From the NCBI GenBank assembly GCA_024235615.1, contig JACKMB010000001.1, positions 1,054,001 through 1,118,000 on the forward strand: a stretch of 64,000 nucleotides of DNA, given 5' to 3'. The translations under genes were made by a program, and so were the position numbers. The notes below the pieces were generated by a model. That model had not been told where the DNA came from, did no database searches, and saw only the letters and a list, made by a program, of their open reading frames with translations. The DNA comes from Thauera sp. GTDB lineage: Bacteria; Pseudomonadota; Gammaproteobacteria; Burkholderiales; Rhodocyclaceae. Within the stretch, counting starts at the first letter, position 1; each line of letters begins with the position of its first letter. This document shows, piece by piece, positions 53,174 through 64,000 of the stretch.

Positions 53174-53366
53174 CGGGATTTCGCGGGCTCTCGATCGCGC
53201 AGCGCAACATGAAAAGACCCGGAAAGCCCTGATCCCGGGCGCAATTTCACGCGGGCTGCGGGCATGCGTTCATGCCGCAGCGCAAGAATGCCGATCTGCA
53301 CCGTGCACGCCAAACCACACTCCGCGCGAGGTTTTCAGCGGACTCGACATGCGCACGCGGCGCGTG
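53174..53366. other. Intergenic stretch between csp promoter and clpS promoter
   Basis: No gene, repeat or RNA recognised. It holds only the upstream regions of two divergent promoters. Confidence 0.5.
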
Positions 53367-53394
53367 TTGCACTCTGCTTCGACTTCATTAGAAT
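53367..53394 (+). promoter_or_regulatory. Promoter of clpS, predicting a leaderless mRNA
   Basis: TTGCAC (53367-53372), 16-bp spacer, TAGAAT (53389-53394). The clpS ATG begins at 53401, exactly where transcription should start, and no ribosome site precedes it. Confidence 0.7.
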
Positions 53395-53400
53395 GATTTT

Positions 53401-53709
53401 ATGGGCACCCGAAAACAAGACGATCTGGTCCTGGAAGCCAAGCGGACGCGCACGCGCCCGCCGCCGCTCTTCAAGGTCATGCTGCTGAACGACGACTACA
53501 CGCCGATGGACTTCGTCATCGTCGTCCTGCAGAAATATTTCGGCATGGATCGCGAACGTGCCACGCGAGTCATGCTCCAAGTCCACAGAGAGGGCATGGG
53601 GGTATGCGGCGTCTTTCCCAGGGACATCGCCACGACCAAGGTGGAGCAGGTCACCTCGTTTGCTCGTCAGCATCAACATCCGCTGGCATGCGTGATGGAG
53701 GAAAATTGA
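53401..53709 (+). CDS. clpS: ATP-dependent Clp protease adaptor ClpS
   Basis: A 102-residue adaptor that brings N-end-rule substrates to ClpA. The core is complete: [34 protein letters not shown] and [10 protein letters not shown]. The N-terminal tail is short. It is followed directly by clpA (no gap). The ATG coincides with the predicted transcription start. Confidence 0.96.
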   Translation: MGTRKQDDLVLEAKRTRTRPPPLFKVMLLNDDYTPMDFVIVVLQKYFGMDRERATRVMLQVHREGMGVCGVFPRDIATTKVEQVTSFARQHQHPLACVMEEN

Positions 53710-55983
<2,274 letters not shown>

Positions 55984-56019
55984 GCGATCCTCGCCGGAAG
56001 ACTTCCGGCGCATACCGGA

Positions 56020-56053
56020 AACGGCATGTCCGCAGCCTGGACATGCCGTTTTT
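56020..56053 (+). terminator. Terminator of clpS-clpA
   Basis: AACGGCATGTCC, seven-base loop, GGACATGCCGTT, then TTTC. Perfect 12-bp stem 36 bp after the clpA stop. Confidence 0.93.
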
Positions 56054-56172
56054 CATTGCGGACGGACACCTGCCGATTCGCGTGCGGTCGCGCTGCAGTC
56101 GCCGTCGTTTATGATGCGCGCTCCCGCGCCGGCCACCCGGCGCACCGCCCCCTTCCTTTTCGAGGAGCCAGC

Positions 56173-56652
56173 ATGAACATCCAGACCGCCGACCTCTGCG
56201 ACGCCCACGAAGACAAGCTCGCCGTCGTCGCCCCCATGTTCGCCAGCTACGGCGGCCGCCCGTCCTTCGGCGGACCGATCGCGACGCTGAAGATCTTCGA
56301 GGACAACTCCTTCGTGCGCAAGGCGCTGGAGAGCGCCGGAAATGGCCGCGTGCTGGTGATCGACGGCGGCGCCTCGATGCGCTGCGCCCTGGTCGGCGAC
56401 CAGCTCGCCGAACTCGCGGTGAAGAACGGCTGGGCCGGCATCCTCGTCTACGGCTGCATCCGCGACTCGAAGGCGATCGGCGAGATGGACCTCGGCGTGT
56501 TCGCGCTGGGGACCCACCCGAGGAAGACCGTCAAGCGCAACGTCGGCGAGGTCGACATCCCGGTGAGCTTCGGCGGCGTCACCTTCGCACCCGGGCACTA
56601 TGTCTACGCCGACGAGGACGGCGTGGTCGTAAGCGCGCAGCCCTTGGTTTGA
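56173..56652 (+). CDS. rraA: RraA family protein (RNase E regulator / HMG aldolase fold)
   Basis: A 159-residue protein (E. coli RraA 161). [16 protein letters not shown] at the start, [11 protein letters not shown] and [21 protein letters not shown] in the body, and [10 protein letters not shown] matching the RraA/aldolase active-site region. True RraA inhibits RNase E; relatives are 4-hydroxy-4-methyl-2-oxoglutarate aldolases needing G-x20-RD, which is also seen here (GDQLAE...GCIRD), so the enzyme activity cannot be excluded. Monocistronic. GAGGAGCCAGC precedes the start. Confidence 0.9.
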   Translation: MNIQTADLCDAHEDKLAVVAPMFASYGGRPSFGGPIATLKIFEDNSFVRKALESAGNGRVLVIDGGASMRCALVGDQLAELAVKNGWAGILVYGCIRDSKAIGEMDLGVFALGTHPRKTVKRNVGEVDIPVSFGGVTFAPGHYVYADEDGVVVSAQPLV

Positions 56653-57022
56653 GAGACTACAGGCGTCAGGCGTGCGCCTGCAGGCGCTGCGCAGCGTGCG
56701 CCCGGGCGGCTGCAGAGGTTCCGCTCGCGGGACGGAGCGAGCGCACTCCCTACGCGCAGGATCGCGGCTCGCACCCGGCCTGTCGGGCGGCTGTGGTGCC
56801 TCCTGTCGGAGCGGCGGCCGCCGCGGATGCGGCCGCGCGGCGATCGACGCGGGCGACGAAGGCCGCTGCCGTGTTCGAGCCTGCTCGCGCACCTGCGGAA
56901 ACGAGCGGGGCGTGCAATGCAGCAGAGCCAGTCCGCCTTTCCGTTTCACAGCGCTCCATTTCTTTTCACGATACAAAACACGAAAAGCAAATCATTGTTT
57001 TAAAACAGAAAGATTTTTTCTT
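56653..57022. other. Long upstream region of aceA
   Basis: No gene supported. The first half is GC-rich and holds a degenerate REP-like unit (CTCCTGTCGGAGCGGCGGCC near 56800). The second half (56955-57022) is unusually AT-rich for this genome, with the palindrome TGTTTTAAAACA (56996-57007), as expected of a control region. Confidence 0.5.
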
Positions 57023-57040
57023 ATGTCTTATATAAGACAT
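57023..57040. promoter_or_regulatory. Palindromic operator upstream of aceA
   Basis: ATGTCTTATATAAGACAT, an 18-bp perfect palindrome directly before the -35 box (centre about -45). The form suits a dimeric GntR-type or similar regulator; the protein is not identified. Confidence 0.7.
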
Positions 57041-57041
57041 A

Positions 57042-57070
57042 TTGCTGCTGCGCGGAATGCCTCCTATACT
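57042..57070 (+). promoter_or_regulatory. Promoter of aceA
   Basis: TTGCTG (57042-57047), 17-bp spacer, TATACT (57065-57070). Start predicted near 57077, giving a 110-nt leader to the ATG at 57187. Confidence 0.75.
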
Positions 57071-57186
57071 CTCTTCCCATCTGCAGCGCCCTTTCTCCCT
57101 CGAAAACCGCTGCAGCCGGAACACCGCGACCGGTACCTGAACCCGCCGCGATGCCTGACCCCCTCCTGCATTCATAAGGACGCATC

Positions 57187-58500
57187 ATGACCATGACCCG
57201 CGAACAGCAAATCGCCGCCCTCGAAAAAGACTGGGCCGAGAATCCCCGTTGGAAAGGCGTCAAGCGCGGCTACTCCGCGGCCGACGTGGTCCGCCTGCGT
57301 GGCAGCCTTCAGCCCGAGTACACCCTGGCGCAGCGCGGCGCCAAGGTGCTGTGGGACAAAGTGAATGGCGGCGCCAAGAAAGGTTACGTGAATGCCTTCG
57401 GTGCCATCACCGCCGGTCAGGCCATGCAGCAGGCCAAGGCCGGCCTCGAGGCCGTGTATCTGTCCGGCTGGCAGGTCGCCGCCGACGGCAACACCTCCGA
57501 GACCATGTACCCCGACCAGTCGCTGTACGCCTACGACTCGGTGCCGACCATGGTCCGCCGCATCAACAACACCTTCAAGCGCGCCGACGAGATCCAGTGG
57601 TCGCGCGGCATCAACCCGGGCGACAAGGAATTCATCGATTACTTCCTGCCGATCGTCGCCGACGCCGAGGCCGGTTTCGGTGGCGTGCTGAACGCCTTCG
57701 AGCTGATGAAGAACATGATCGCCGCCGGTGCTGCCGGTGTGCACTTCGAAGACCAGCTTGCGGCCGCCAAGAAGTGCGGTCACATGGGTGGCAAGGTGCT
57801 CGTCCCGACCCGCGAAGCCGTCGAGAAGCTGATCTCCGCACGTTTCGCCGCCGACGTCATGGGCGTGCCGACCCTGATCCTGGCCCGTACCGACGCTGAA
57901 GCGGCTAACCTGATCACCTCCGACTACGACGCGAACGACAAGCCCTTCCTCACCGGCGAACGCACCCAGGAAGGCTTCTTCCGCGTCAAGAACGGCCTGG
58001 AACAGTCCATCTCCCGCGGCGTCGCTTATGCCCCGTACGCCGACCTGGTGTGGTGCGAAACCGGCGTGCCCGATATCGGCTTCGCCCGTGAGTTCGCTCA
58101 AGCCGTGCTGGCAGCCTGCCCGGGCAAGCTGCTGTCGTACAACTGCTCGCCGTCCTTCAACTGGAAGAAGAACCTCAACGACTCGCAGATCGCATCCTTC
58201 CAGGAAGAGCTGTCCGCGCTGGGCTACAAGTATCAGTTCATCACGCTGGCCGGCATCCACGTCAACTGGTTCAACACCTTCAAGTTCGCCCACGCTTACG
58301 CTCGCGGCGAAGGCATGAAGCACTACGTTGAAATGGTTCAGGAACCGGAATTCGCAGCGCGCGAAATGGGCTACACCTTCGTCTCGCACCAGCAGGAAGT
58401 CGGTACCGGCTACTTCGACGACGTCACCACCGTGATCCAGGGCGGTTCGTCCTCGGTCAAGGCGCTGACCGGCTCGACCGAAGAAGAGCAGTTCCACTAA
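57187..58500 (+). CDS. aceA: Isocitrate lyase
   Basis: First enzyme of the glyoxylate bypass, splitting isocitrate to glyoxylate and succinate. It has 437 residues (E. coli 434). The active-site [13 protein letters not shown] with the catalytic Cys is near residue 197; ADAEAGFGG and [13 protein letters not shown] are also present. CATAAGGACGCATC precedes the ATG. The coding sequence has more non-GC third positions than the neighbours, as expected of a highly expressed gene. No malate synthase gene (aceB or glcB) lies in the window. Confidence 0.98.
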   Translation: MTMTREQQIAALEKDWAENPRWKGVKRGYSAADVVRLRGSLQPEYTLAQRGAKVLWDKVNGGAKKGYVNAFGAITAGQAMQQAKAGLEAVYLSGWQVAADGNTSETMYPDQSLYAYDSVPTMVRRINNTFKRADEIQWSRGINPGDKEFIDYFLPIVADAEAGFGGVLNAFELMKNMIAAGAAGVHFEDQLAAAKKCGHMGGKVLVPTREAVEKLISARFAADVMGVPTLILARTDAEAANLITSDYDANDKPFLTGERTQEGFFRVKNGLEQSISRGVAYAPYADLVWCETGVPDIGFAREFAQAVLAACPGKLLSYNCSPSFNWKKNLNDSQIASFQEELSALGYKYQFITLAGIHVNWFNTFKFAHAYARGEGMKHYVEMVQEPEFAAREMGYTFVSHQQEVGTGYFDDVTTVIQGGSSSVKALTGSTEEEQFH

Positions 58501-58535
58501 GAGACTGCTTCCCTCATAACGGGGGAGGAGACGAG

Positions 58536-58562
58536 AGGCCATCCTGCGGGATGGCCTTTTTT
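58536..58562 (+). terminator. Terminator of aceA
   Basis: AGGCCATCC-TGCG-GGATGGCCT followed by TTTTT, 35 bp after the stop codon. Confidence 0.94.
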
Positions 58563-58598
58563 CGTTTCCTGGGCGAGAAACATGCGCACTTCGATCGA

Positions 58599-58697
58599 AG
58601 CTCCTGCAGGAGCGGCGCGAGCCGCGAACAGGCGGTGACGAGGCGATATGCGTCGGCGGTATCGCGCCGCCGCATTCGCGCCTGCCGGCGCTCCCAC
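58599..58697. repeat. REP-like pair between aceA and the Spy-like gene
   Basis: GCTCCTGCAGGAGCGGCGCG with GAGCCGCGAACAGG at one end, and ATTCGCGCCTGCCGGCGCTC with CCACA at the other, inverted relative to each other: a paired (REPIN-like) arrangement of the same family as at 8164-8349 and 49058-49197. Confidence 0.75.
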
Positions 58698-58705
58698 AAA
58701 AGACA

Positions 58706-58733
58706 CCGGGGCCACCCCGGAGGGCGGCCCCGG
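58706..58733 (-). terminator. Terminator of the Spy-like gene
   Basis: On the minus strand CCGGGGCC, twelve-base loop, GGCCCCGG, then TGTCTTTT, 34 bp after the stop codon. Confidence 0.6.
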
Positions 58734-58766
58734 ACCTCGAAGCCAGACGCGAAAGGGGGTGAGCGC

Positions 58767-59306
58767 TCAGCCGCGGCCCGGTCCCATGCCGCCGCCATCA
58801 CGCGGGCCGCCGCCCTTCATTCCGCGCTCGCCCTTGCGCCCCATCTTCTGGAACTCCGCATCGAACACGGTCTTCTGCGCATCGCTCAGCGTCGCATAGA
58901 AGGTCTCGACCGACTTGCGCGCCTCGCCCATCTCGGCCTGGCGCAGCTTGCTCATCTCCTCCATGCGCTGCATGCGCTCGATCGCCGTCTTCGGCTGGCC
59001 CGCGGCGCGACGCTCGGCCATGGTCGCAGCCATGCGCTCGGCGCGCGCCTTCATGTCGGTCTTGAAGCGCTCGAAGGCGGGCTTCTGCTCCGGGGTCAGC
59101 GCCAGCGCCAGCTCCAGGCGCGCCATGTGCAACTCGGCGCGCTCGGCCATCTTCGCCTTCATCTGCTCGGGCGCCATCTGCGACCAGCCGGCCTTGCCGC
59201 CGCGCGGGCCGTCGCAATGTCCGCCCCAGGCCAGCGCGGCGGTGCTGCCGATGGCGCCGGTCGCGATGACGGCGGCGGCGATCGAGGTCTTGATCCAGTT
59301 TTTCAT
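58767..59306 (-). CDS. Spy/CpxP-like periplasmic protein (LTxxQ family)
   Basis: A 179-residue exported protein. Signal peptide MKNWIKTSIAAAVIATGAIG is followed by cleavage near ALA|W. Two LTxxQ-type motifs are seen, ALTPEQKPAFE and TLSDAQKTVFD. The mature chain is helical and Lys/Met/Glu-rich with a Gly-rich tail, as in Spy, an ATP-independent chaperone, and CpxP, an inhibitor of CpxA. It is divergent from an OmpR-type two-component system (197 bp apart), so it is probably both its target and possibly its modulator (inference). Confidence 0.88.
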   Translation of the reverse strand: MKNWIKTSIAAAVIATGAIGSTAALAWGGHCDGPRGGKAGWSQMAPEQMKAKMAERAELHMARLELALALTPEQKPAFERFKTDMKARAERMAATMAERRAAGQPKTAIERMQRMEEMSKLRQAEMGEARKSVETFYATLSDAQKTVFDAEFQKMGRKGERGMKGGGPRDGGGMGPGRG

Positions 59307-59502
59307 GATGGCTCTCCTGTGGGTTGCTTGTCCGTGTTGCCCGTCCGTTCGGGCGACGGAGCCATTTGAACACCGCGATGTAAGCCCGGTTTGTCCGGGC
59401 GGCGCGCGTTTGCAGCCTGATGTCTCGCCAGCGCGCGCAGATACGCTGGGATACAAAGCCGGCACCGCCCGGCCTTATGATCCAGGCCATGGAGAACCCC
59501 GC

Positions 59503-60285
59503 ATGAACACGTCCGACCACGTCCTGATCGTCGATGACGATCGCGACATCCGCCAGCTGCTCGCCGACTACCTCGAGAAGCAGGGCCTGCGCTGCACCAC
59601 CGCCGCCGACGGGCGCGAGATGAAGGCCGCGCTCGAGACCCACCGCATCGACCTGATCGTGCTCGACCTCATGATGCCCGGCGAGGACGGACTCACCCTG
59701 TGCCGCAACCTGCGCGCGAGCGGCGGGCCGCACGCCAACACCCCGATCCTGATGCTCACCGCGCGCGGCGAGGATATGGACCGCATCATCGGCCTCGAGA
59801 TGGGCGCCGACGACTACCTCGCCAAGCCCTTCGTGCCGCGCGAGCTGTTCGCCCGCATCCGCGCGGTGCTGCGCCGCACACGCGCGCTGCCGCCCAACCT
59901 CGACGCCGCCCCACCCGCCAACGCGCGCCTGCTGCGCTTCGCGCACTGGTGCCTGGACACGGTCAACCGCCACCTGGTCGACGCCGAAGGCACGGTGGTC
60001 GCGCTCTCGGGCGCCGAATACCGCATGCTCGCAGTCTTCCTCTCGCACCCGCAGAAGGTGCTGTCGCGCGACCAGCTCATGGAGCTCACCCAGGGTCGCG
60101 AGGCCGACGTGTTCGACCGCTCGATCGACCTGCTGGTGAGCCGCCTGCGCCAGCGCCTCGGCGACAACGCGCGCGAGCCGGCGATCATCAAGACCGTGCG
60201 CAACGAGGGCTACGTGCTCGCCACCGAGGTCGCCGCTGAAGTCGACACCAGCACCGCAGCGCCGGGCGGAGGCGGCCCGCGATGA
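59503..60285 (+). CDS. OmpR-family response regulator
   Basis: A 260-residue regulator. Receiver domain: acidic pocket VDDDRD, phospho-acceptor Asp55 in LIVLDLMMPG, Thr in MLTARG, Lys in YLAKPF. The winged-helix DNA-binding domain is after residue 150 (VALSGAEYRMLAVFLSHPQ, then SIDLLVSRLRQRLG). The stop overlaps the kinase ATG by four bases. OmpR/EnvZ-like rather than CpxR by sequence style; probably controls the divergent Spy-like gene. Confidence 0.95.
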   Translation: MNTSDHVLIVDDDRDIRQLLADYLEKQGLRCTTAADGREMKAALETHRIDLIVLDLMMPGEDGLTLCRNLRASGGPHANTPILMLTARGEDMDRIIGLEMGADDYLAKPFVPRELFARIRAVLRRTRALPPNLDAAPPANARLLRFAHWCLDTVNRHLVDAEGTVVALSGAEYRMLAVFLSHPQKVLSRDQLMELTQGREADVFDRSIDLLVSRLRQRLGDNAREPAIIKTVRNEGYVLATEVAAEVDTSTAAPGGGGPR

Positions 60286-61598
60286 GGCTGCCGCTGCCGC
60301 GCAGCCTGTTCGCCCGCCTGATGCTGATCTGGCTGGTCGGCATCGCGCTGGTGCTCGCGGTGAGCCTCGCGCTCTTCCTCGGCGAGCGCGAGCGCATCGG
60401 GCGCAGCGCGCTGTTCGAGGGCGTGGCGCAGGAGATCGCCAGCGTCGCCGACCTGCTCGACCGCATGTCGCCGCCCGAGCGCGCGCGCTGGATCGACGAG
60501 ATCGGCCGCCGCCGCCTGCGCCTCGCCTTGCGCCCACCCCACGATCGGCTGCGTCCGCTCGCCGAGGACCACCCCCTCCACGCCGCCCTGCGCGAGGCGA
60601 TGCCGCAACGCCCGGCAACGCTGTACACCCATCCGCGCGACGACCGCCCCCACCCCGGCCTGGCGATCGTGCTCGCGCTCACCGATGGCACCCCGTTGCA
60701 GGTGCGCCTGCCGGGCATCCCGCCGGCGCCGCCGATCATGCCGCATCAGCGCGGCCCCTTCCTGGCCGCGCTCGCCGCGCTGGTGCTCGGCGTCGGCCTG
60801 CTCACCTGGATCGCGGTGCGCATCGCCACGCGGCCGCTGTCGCGCATGGCGGAGGCCGCGCGCGCGCTCGGCGAGGACCCGACGCGGGCGCCCATGGACA
60901 CCCGCGGTCCCACCGAGGTCGCCCAGGCCGCCGCCGCCTTCAACCAGATGCAGCAGCGCGTCGCCGAGCACGTCGCCGAGCGCACCCGCATCCTGGCGGC
61001 GATCTCCCACGACCTGCAGACACCGATCACCCGCCTGCGCCTGCGCGCCGAGATGGTGGATGACGAGGGCCTGCGCGCGCGCATCCAGTCGGATCTGGAC
61101 GGCATGCAGGGCCTGGTCAAGGAGGGCCTCGCCTACGCGCGCAGCCTGGACGAGCGCAGCCCGGCGCAGGCGATCGAGCTCGGCCCCCTGCTGCAAGCCC
61201 TCGCCGAGGACGCGCGCGACATGGGATGGACGGTGCGCGTGCCCGAGGACGTGCGGGGCCGTGTCGTCGGCAACCCGTCGGCGCTGCGCCGCGCGCTGTG
61301 GAACCTGGTCGAGAACGGGGTGAAGTTCGGCGGCGAGGTCGAGCTCACGCTCGCCTGCGGTGGCGAGCAATGCGAGATCCGCGTCCGCGACCACGGCCCA
61401 GGCCTCGCCGAGGACGAGCTCGAGAAGGTGTTCGAGCCCTTCTACCGCACCGAGGCCTCGCGCAATCGCGAGACCGGCGGTACCGGGCTGGGGCTCGCGA
61501 TCACCCGCAACCTGGTGCACGCCCAGGGCGGTGCGATCACGCTGCGCAATCACCCCGGGGGCGGGCTGGAGGCGGTGCTGCGGCTGCGCGCGCAGTAG
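60282..61598 (+). CDS. Sensor histidine kinase
   Basis: A 438-residue inner-membrane sensor. Helix 1 near residues 10-30, a periplasmic domain of about 130 residues rich in Arg/Pro/His, helix 2 near 160-180, HAMP, then the phospho-accepting His near residue 243 in ISHDLQTPITRLRLRAE. The ATPase domain has N-box NLVENGVKFG, G1 DHGPGL and G2 GGTGLGLAI. Paired with the upstream response regulator. Its 3' end overlaps that of glpD by 49 bp (convergent). Confidence 0.95.
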   Translation: MRLPLPRSLFARLMLIWLVGIALVLAVSLALFLGERERIGRSALFEGVAQEIASVADLLDRMSPPERARWIDEIGRRRLRLALRPPHDRLRPLAEDHPLHAALREAMPQRPATLYTHPRDDRPHPGLAIVLALTDGTPLQVRLPGIPPAPPIMPHQRGPFLAALAALVLGVGLLTWIAVRIATRPLSRMAEAARALGEDPTRAPMDTRGPTEVAQAAAAFNQMQQRVAEHVAERTRILAAISHDLQTPITRLRLRAEMVDDEGLRARIQSDLDGMQGLVKEGLAYARSLDERSPAQAIELGPLLQALAEDARDMGWTVRVPEDVRGRVVGNPSALRRALWNLVENGVKFGGEVELTLACGGEQCEIRVRDHGPGLAEDELEKVFEPFYRTEASRNRETGGTGLGLAITRNLVHAQGGAITLRNHPGGGLEAVLRLRAQ

Positions 61599-63148
61599 CG
61601 CGCGGCGAGCGCGAGGAAGGCGGCGAGCTCGGCCTCGCGCCGCGGCGCGCTCCAGCCCAGTTCATGGGCGACGATGTCGGCCACCGCTGGCGCCACCGCC
61701 GCGGCGGCCGCGGCGTCGAGGAAGAGCGCACGACTGCGGCGCGCGAGCACGTCCTCGATGGAGAGCGCGAAGTCCTCGCGCAGCGCGCGCCGCACCGCGG
61801 CGGCGCCGGGCACCAGGCCGGGCGGAAGCCCCGGGGGCGTGCCCGGCAAGGACGCATCAACGCCCACTTCTCCCTCGCCCTCCGCACCAGGGCGCACGCC
61901 GCAGTCGAGCGCCAGCGTCGCCGTCGGCGAACTCCGCTGCGCCAGTCCGCCGACCGCCTCGACCGCATCCACCGCCTCCTCGGCCATCGCACGATAGGTC
62001 GTCCATTTGCCGCCGAGCACGCTGACCAGGCCCTGCGTCGAGACCTCGACGCGGTGCTCGCGCGAGATCCGGCTGCTGGCGCCGCCCCGCTCGCCCCCGC
62101 CTTCACCCTCGCGCTCCCCGAGCAAGGGCCGCAGGCCGACGAAGACGCTGCGCACCGCCTCGCGCGCCGGCGGGCGCCGCAGCCAGCGCGCCGCGGCGGC
62201 CAGCAGGTCGTCCACCTCGCCCGCGAGCGGCTCGGGTTCGTCCGGCGCGTCCGTGCGCGGCGTGTCGGTGGTGCCGATCAGCACCTTTCCGCCCCAGGGG
62301 ATCATGAACAGCACGCGCCCGTCCGGCATGCGGGGGACCAGCAGCGCGTCACCACCGGGCAGGCAGTCGGCGTCGACCACCACATGCACGCCCTGGCTCG
62401 GGCGCAGCAGGGGCCGGGCGGCGGGATCGGCGCGCCGGCGCAGCGCATCGCCCCACACCCCGGTGGCGTTGATCACCGCGCGCGCGGCGATGCGGTAGTC
62501 GCGCCCACCCTCGGCCTCGCGTACCACCACGCCGCACAGCCGGCCGTCCTCCTCCACCAGCTCGAGTGCGGCGCAGTGGTTGAGCAGCAGCGCACCATGG
62601 GCGCTCGCCGTGCGGGCGAGTGCGAGCGCGAGGCCGGCATCGTCGAACTGGGCGTCGTGGAAGGCGACGCCGCCGTGCACGCCTTCGTCGCACAGGCCGG
62701 GCAGCGCCGCGCGCAGGCCGACGGGATCGAGCATCCTGCAGCCACCCAGCCCCTCGGCCCCCGCGAGCGCCTCGTAGGCGCCGAGGCCGACACGCAGCAG
62801 GAGCCGCTCCGCCAGGTTGCGCGCCGGCACCACGAAGCGCAGCGGATGCACCAGCGCGGGGGCGTTGCGCAGCAGCCGCGCGCGCTCGCGCAAGGCCTCG
62901 CGCACCAGGCCGATGCGGCCCTGGGCGAGGTAGCGCACGCCGCCGTGGATCAGCTTGGTCGAGCGCGAACTGGTGCCGGCGGCGAAGTCGCGCGCCTCCA
63001 CCAGCAGCACCGAATGGCCGCGCGCCGCGGCGTCGAGCGCGCAGCCCAGCCCGGTGGCGCCGCCACCGACCACGACCATGTCGACCGCGCGCATGTCGGC
63101 GAGACGAGCAAGCAGGCGGTTGCGGGCGTGCGGATGGCCAGCGTCCAT
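61550..63148 (-). CDS. glpD: Glycerol-3-phosphate dehydrogenase (FAD, aerobic)
   Basis: A 532-residue membrane-associated flavoenzyme oxidising glycerol-3-phosphate to DHAP and passing electrons to quinone (E. coli GlpD 501). Seen: VVGGGATGLGCALDAAARG, TSSRSTKLIHGGVRYL, IPWGGKVLIGTTDTP and the C-terminal GGKWTTYRAMAE. A Gly/Glu-rich insert (GEREGEGGGERGGA) lies near residue 350. It follows glpK after 22 bp on the same transcript. The start MDAGHPHARN has no clear ribosome site; a Met at the later MRAVDMVV is an alternative. Confidence 0.94.
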   Translation of the reverse strand: MDAGHPHARNRLLARLADMRAVDMVVVGGGATGLGCALDAAARGHSVLLVEARDFAAGTSSRSTKLIHGGVRYLAQGRIGLVREALRERARLLRNAPALVHPLRFVVPARNLAERLLLRVGLGAYEALAGAEGLGGCRMLDPVGLRAALPGLCDEGVHGGVAFHDAQFDDAGLALALARTASAHGALLLNHCAALELVEEDGRLCGVVVREAEGGRDYRIAARAVINATGVWGDALRRRADPAARPLLRPSQGVHVVVDADCLPGGDALLVPRMPDGRVLFMIPWGGKVLIGTTDTPRTDAPDEPEPLAGEVDDLLAAAARWLRRPPAREAVRSVFVGLRPLLGEREGEGGGERGGASSRISREHRVEVSTQGLVSVLGGKWTTYRAMAEEAVDAVEAVGGLAQRSSPTATLALDCGVRPGAEGEGEVGVDASLPGTPPGLPPGLVPGAAAVRRALREDFALSIEDVLARRSRALFLDAAAAAAVAPAVADIVAHELGWSAPRREAELAAFLALAARYCARSRSTASSPPPG

Positions 63149-63170
63149 GAGCGCGACCGGCGCGAGCCGC

Positions 63171-64000
63171 TCAGTCCTGCGCCCACGCCCGCGCGCGCTC
63201 GACCGCGCGTGCCCACTGCGCACGCGCCGCCTCGCGCCGCTCCGCCGGCCAGCTCGGCTCGAAGCGGCGGTCGAGCTGCCAGTGGCTGGCGATGTCCTGC
63301 GGCCGCCTCCACAGCCCACAGCCGAGCGCGGCCAGGCAGGCGGCGCCGAAGGCCGTCGTCTCGAGCAGGCGTGGACGCAGCACCGGCACGCCGAGCAGGT
63401 CGGCCTGCAGCTGCATCAGCAGGTCGTTGGCCGCGGCACCGCCATCGACGCGCAGCTCGGCGAGCGGCGCGGCGCCGTCTCGCGCCATCGCCTCGACGAG
63501 GTCGGCGCTCTGCTCAGCGATCGCCTCGAGCGCCGCGCGCGCGATGTGCGCCGCGCCGCTGCCACGCGACAGGCCGAGCAGGGTGCCGCGCGCATGCGGG
63601 TCCCAGTAGGGGGCGCCCAGCCCGGTGAAGGCCGGCACCAGCACCACCCCGCCGCTGTCGGGCACGCTCGCCGCCAGCGCCTCGACCTCGGACGCACGCT
63701 TTACCAGCCCGAGGCCGTCGCGCAGCCACTGCACCACCGCGCCGCCCATGAACACGCTGCCCTCGAGCGCATAGCTCGGCGACGCCTCGACGCCGGCCCA
63801 GCCCACCGTGGCGAGCAGCCGGTTGGTCGAGGCCACCGGCGCATGGCCGGTGTTCATGAGCAAAAAGCAGCCGGTGCCGTAGGTGTTCTTCGCCATGCCC
63901 GGGGCGAGGCAGGCCTGGCCGAAGGTCGCCGCCTGCTGGTCGCCGCCGATGCCCGCGATCGGGATCGCAGCCCCGAACAGCGCCGGATCGGTCTCTCCGC
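63171..64000 (-). CDS. glpK: Glycerol kinase (partial)
   Basis: The C-terminal 276 residues are visible; the start is beyond the right edge. It phosphorylates glycerol to glycerol-3-phosphate, feeding GlpD, the next gene. Seen: [46 protein letters not shown] and [17 protein letters not shown]. Together with glpD it makes an operon for glycerol use; glpF and glpR would be expected outside the window. Confidence 0.96.
   Translation of the reverse strand, partial: GETDPALFGAAIPIAGIGGDQQAATFGQACLAPGMAKNTYGTGCFLLMNTGHAPVASTNRLLATVGWAGVEASPSYALEGSVFMGGAVVQWLRDGLGLVKRASEVEALAASVPDSGGVVLVPAFTGLGAPYWDPHARGTLLGLSRGSGAAHIARAALEAIAEQSADLVEAMARDGAAPLAELRVDGGAAANDLLMQLQADLLGVPVLRPRLLETTAFGAACLAALGCGLWRRPQDIASHWQLDRRFEPSWPAERREAARAQWARAVERARAWAQD

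Overview
The window is GC-rich, densely packed bacterial DNA from a respiratory betaproteobacterium, most like the Rhodocyclales (Thauera/Azoarcus group). This placement is inferred from gene content and protein style, not from a search. It is core-genome-like: no integrase, insertion sequence, phage gene, rRNA or CRISPR array was seen. About 69 protein genes and one tRNA are supported. Both ends cut genes (dctM at the left, glpK at the right).

Region by region. 1-5300: a TRAP transporter operon (dctP-dctQ-dctM) with an M20 amidohydrolase, flanked by two LysR regulators. 5524-11599: a glyoxylate-assimilation operon (gcl-hyi-glxR, a DUF3830 gene, a GlcG/HbpS-like gene, pyruvate kinase) with a 65-bp duplicated hairpin repeat between hyi and glxR. 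11695-14595: a BASS-family transporter, pyrophosphatase, a copper-binding HMA protein and a SafE-like membrane protein. 14665-28817: a microaerobic/anaerobic block with hemN, fnr, a Dnr-like regulator, a beta-CASP RNase, uspA, the cbb3 oxidase operon ccoNOQP-ccoG-ccoH with a tiny DUF3149 gene, and the assembly genes ccoI-ccoS. Four FNR-type boxes lie in this block. One sits about 100 bp ahead of a strong terminator with no known gene between, a candidate FNR-controlled small RNA.

28954-39153: an acyl-CoA/SDR dehydrogenase with a LiuR-like palindrome, a GcvR-like double ACT protein, a small unknown gene, tRNA-Thr(CGT), then transporters (TSUP, DMT, nucleoside-gate protein, LrgAB, BT1/MFS-like) and an EF-G-like GTPase lacking the catalytic histidine. 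39206-42162: an ActP-like symporter with its DUF4212 partner, plus an orphan second DUF4212 gene. 42391-45687: isocitrate dehydrogenase divergent from its kinase/phosphatase AceK. 45705-48944: a sulfur cluster (soxYZ, fccAB, cytochrome c4).

49190-59306: housekeeping genes (nudix, dut, coaBC, radC, rpmB-rpmG, a cold-shock gene, clpS-clpA, rraA), isocitrate lyase aceA and a Spy-like periplasmic protein. 59503-64000: a two-component system divergent from the Spy gene, then glpD and glpK. Together the genes suit an organism that grows on organic acids and two-carbon compounds: acetate uptake, the glyoxylate bypass controlled by Icd/AceK/AceA, and glyoxylate salvage by Gcl. It can respire at low oxygen through cbb3 oxidase and can oxidise sulfide.
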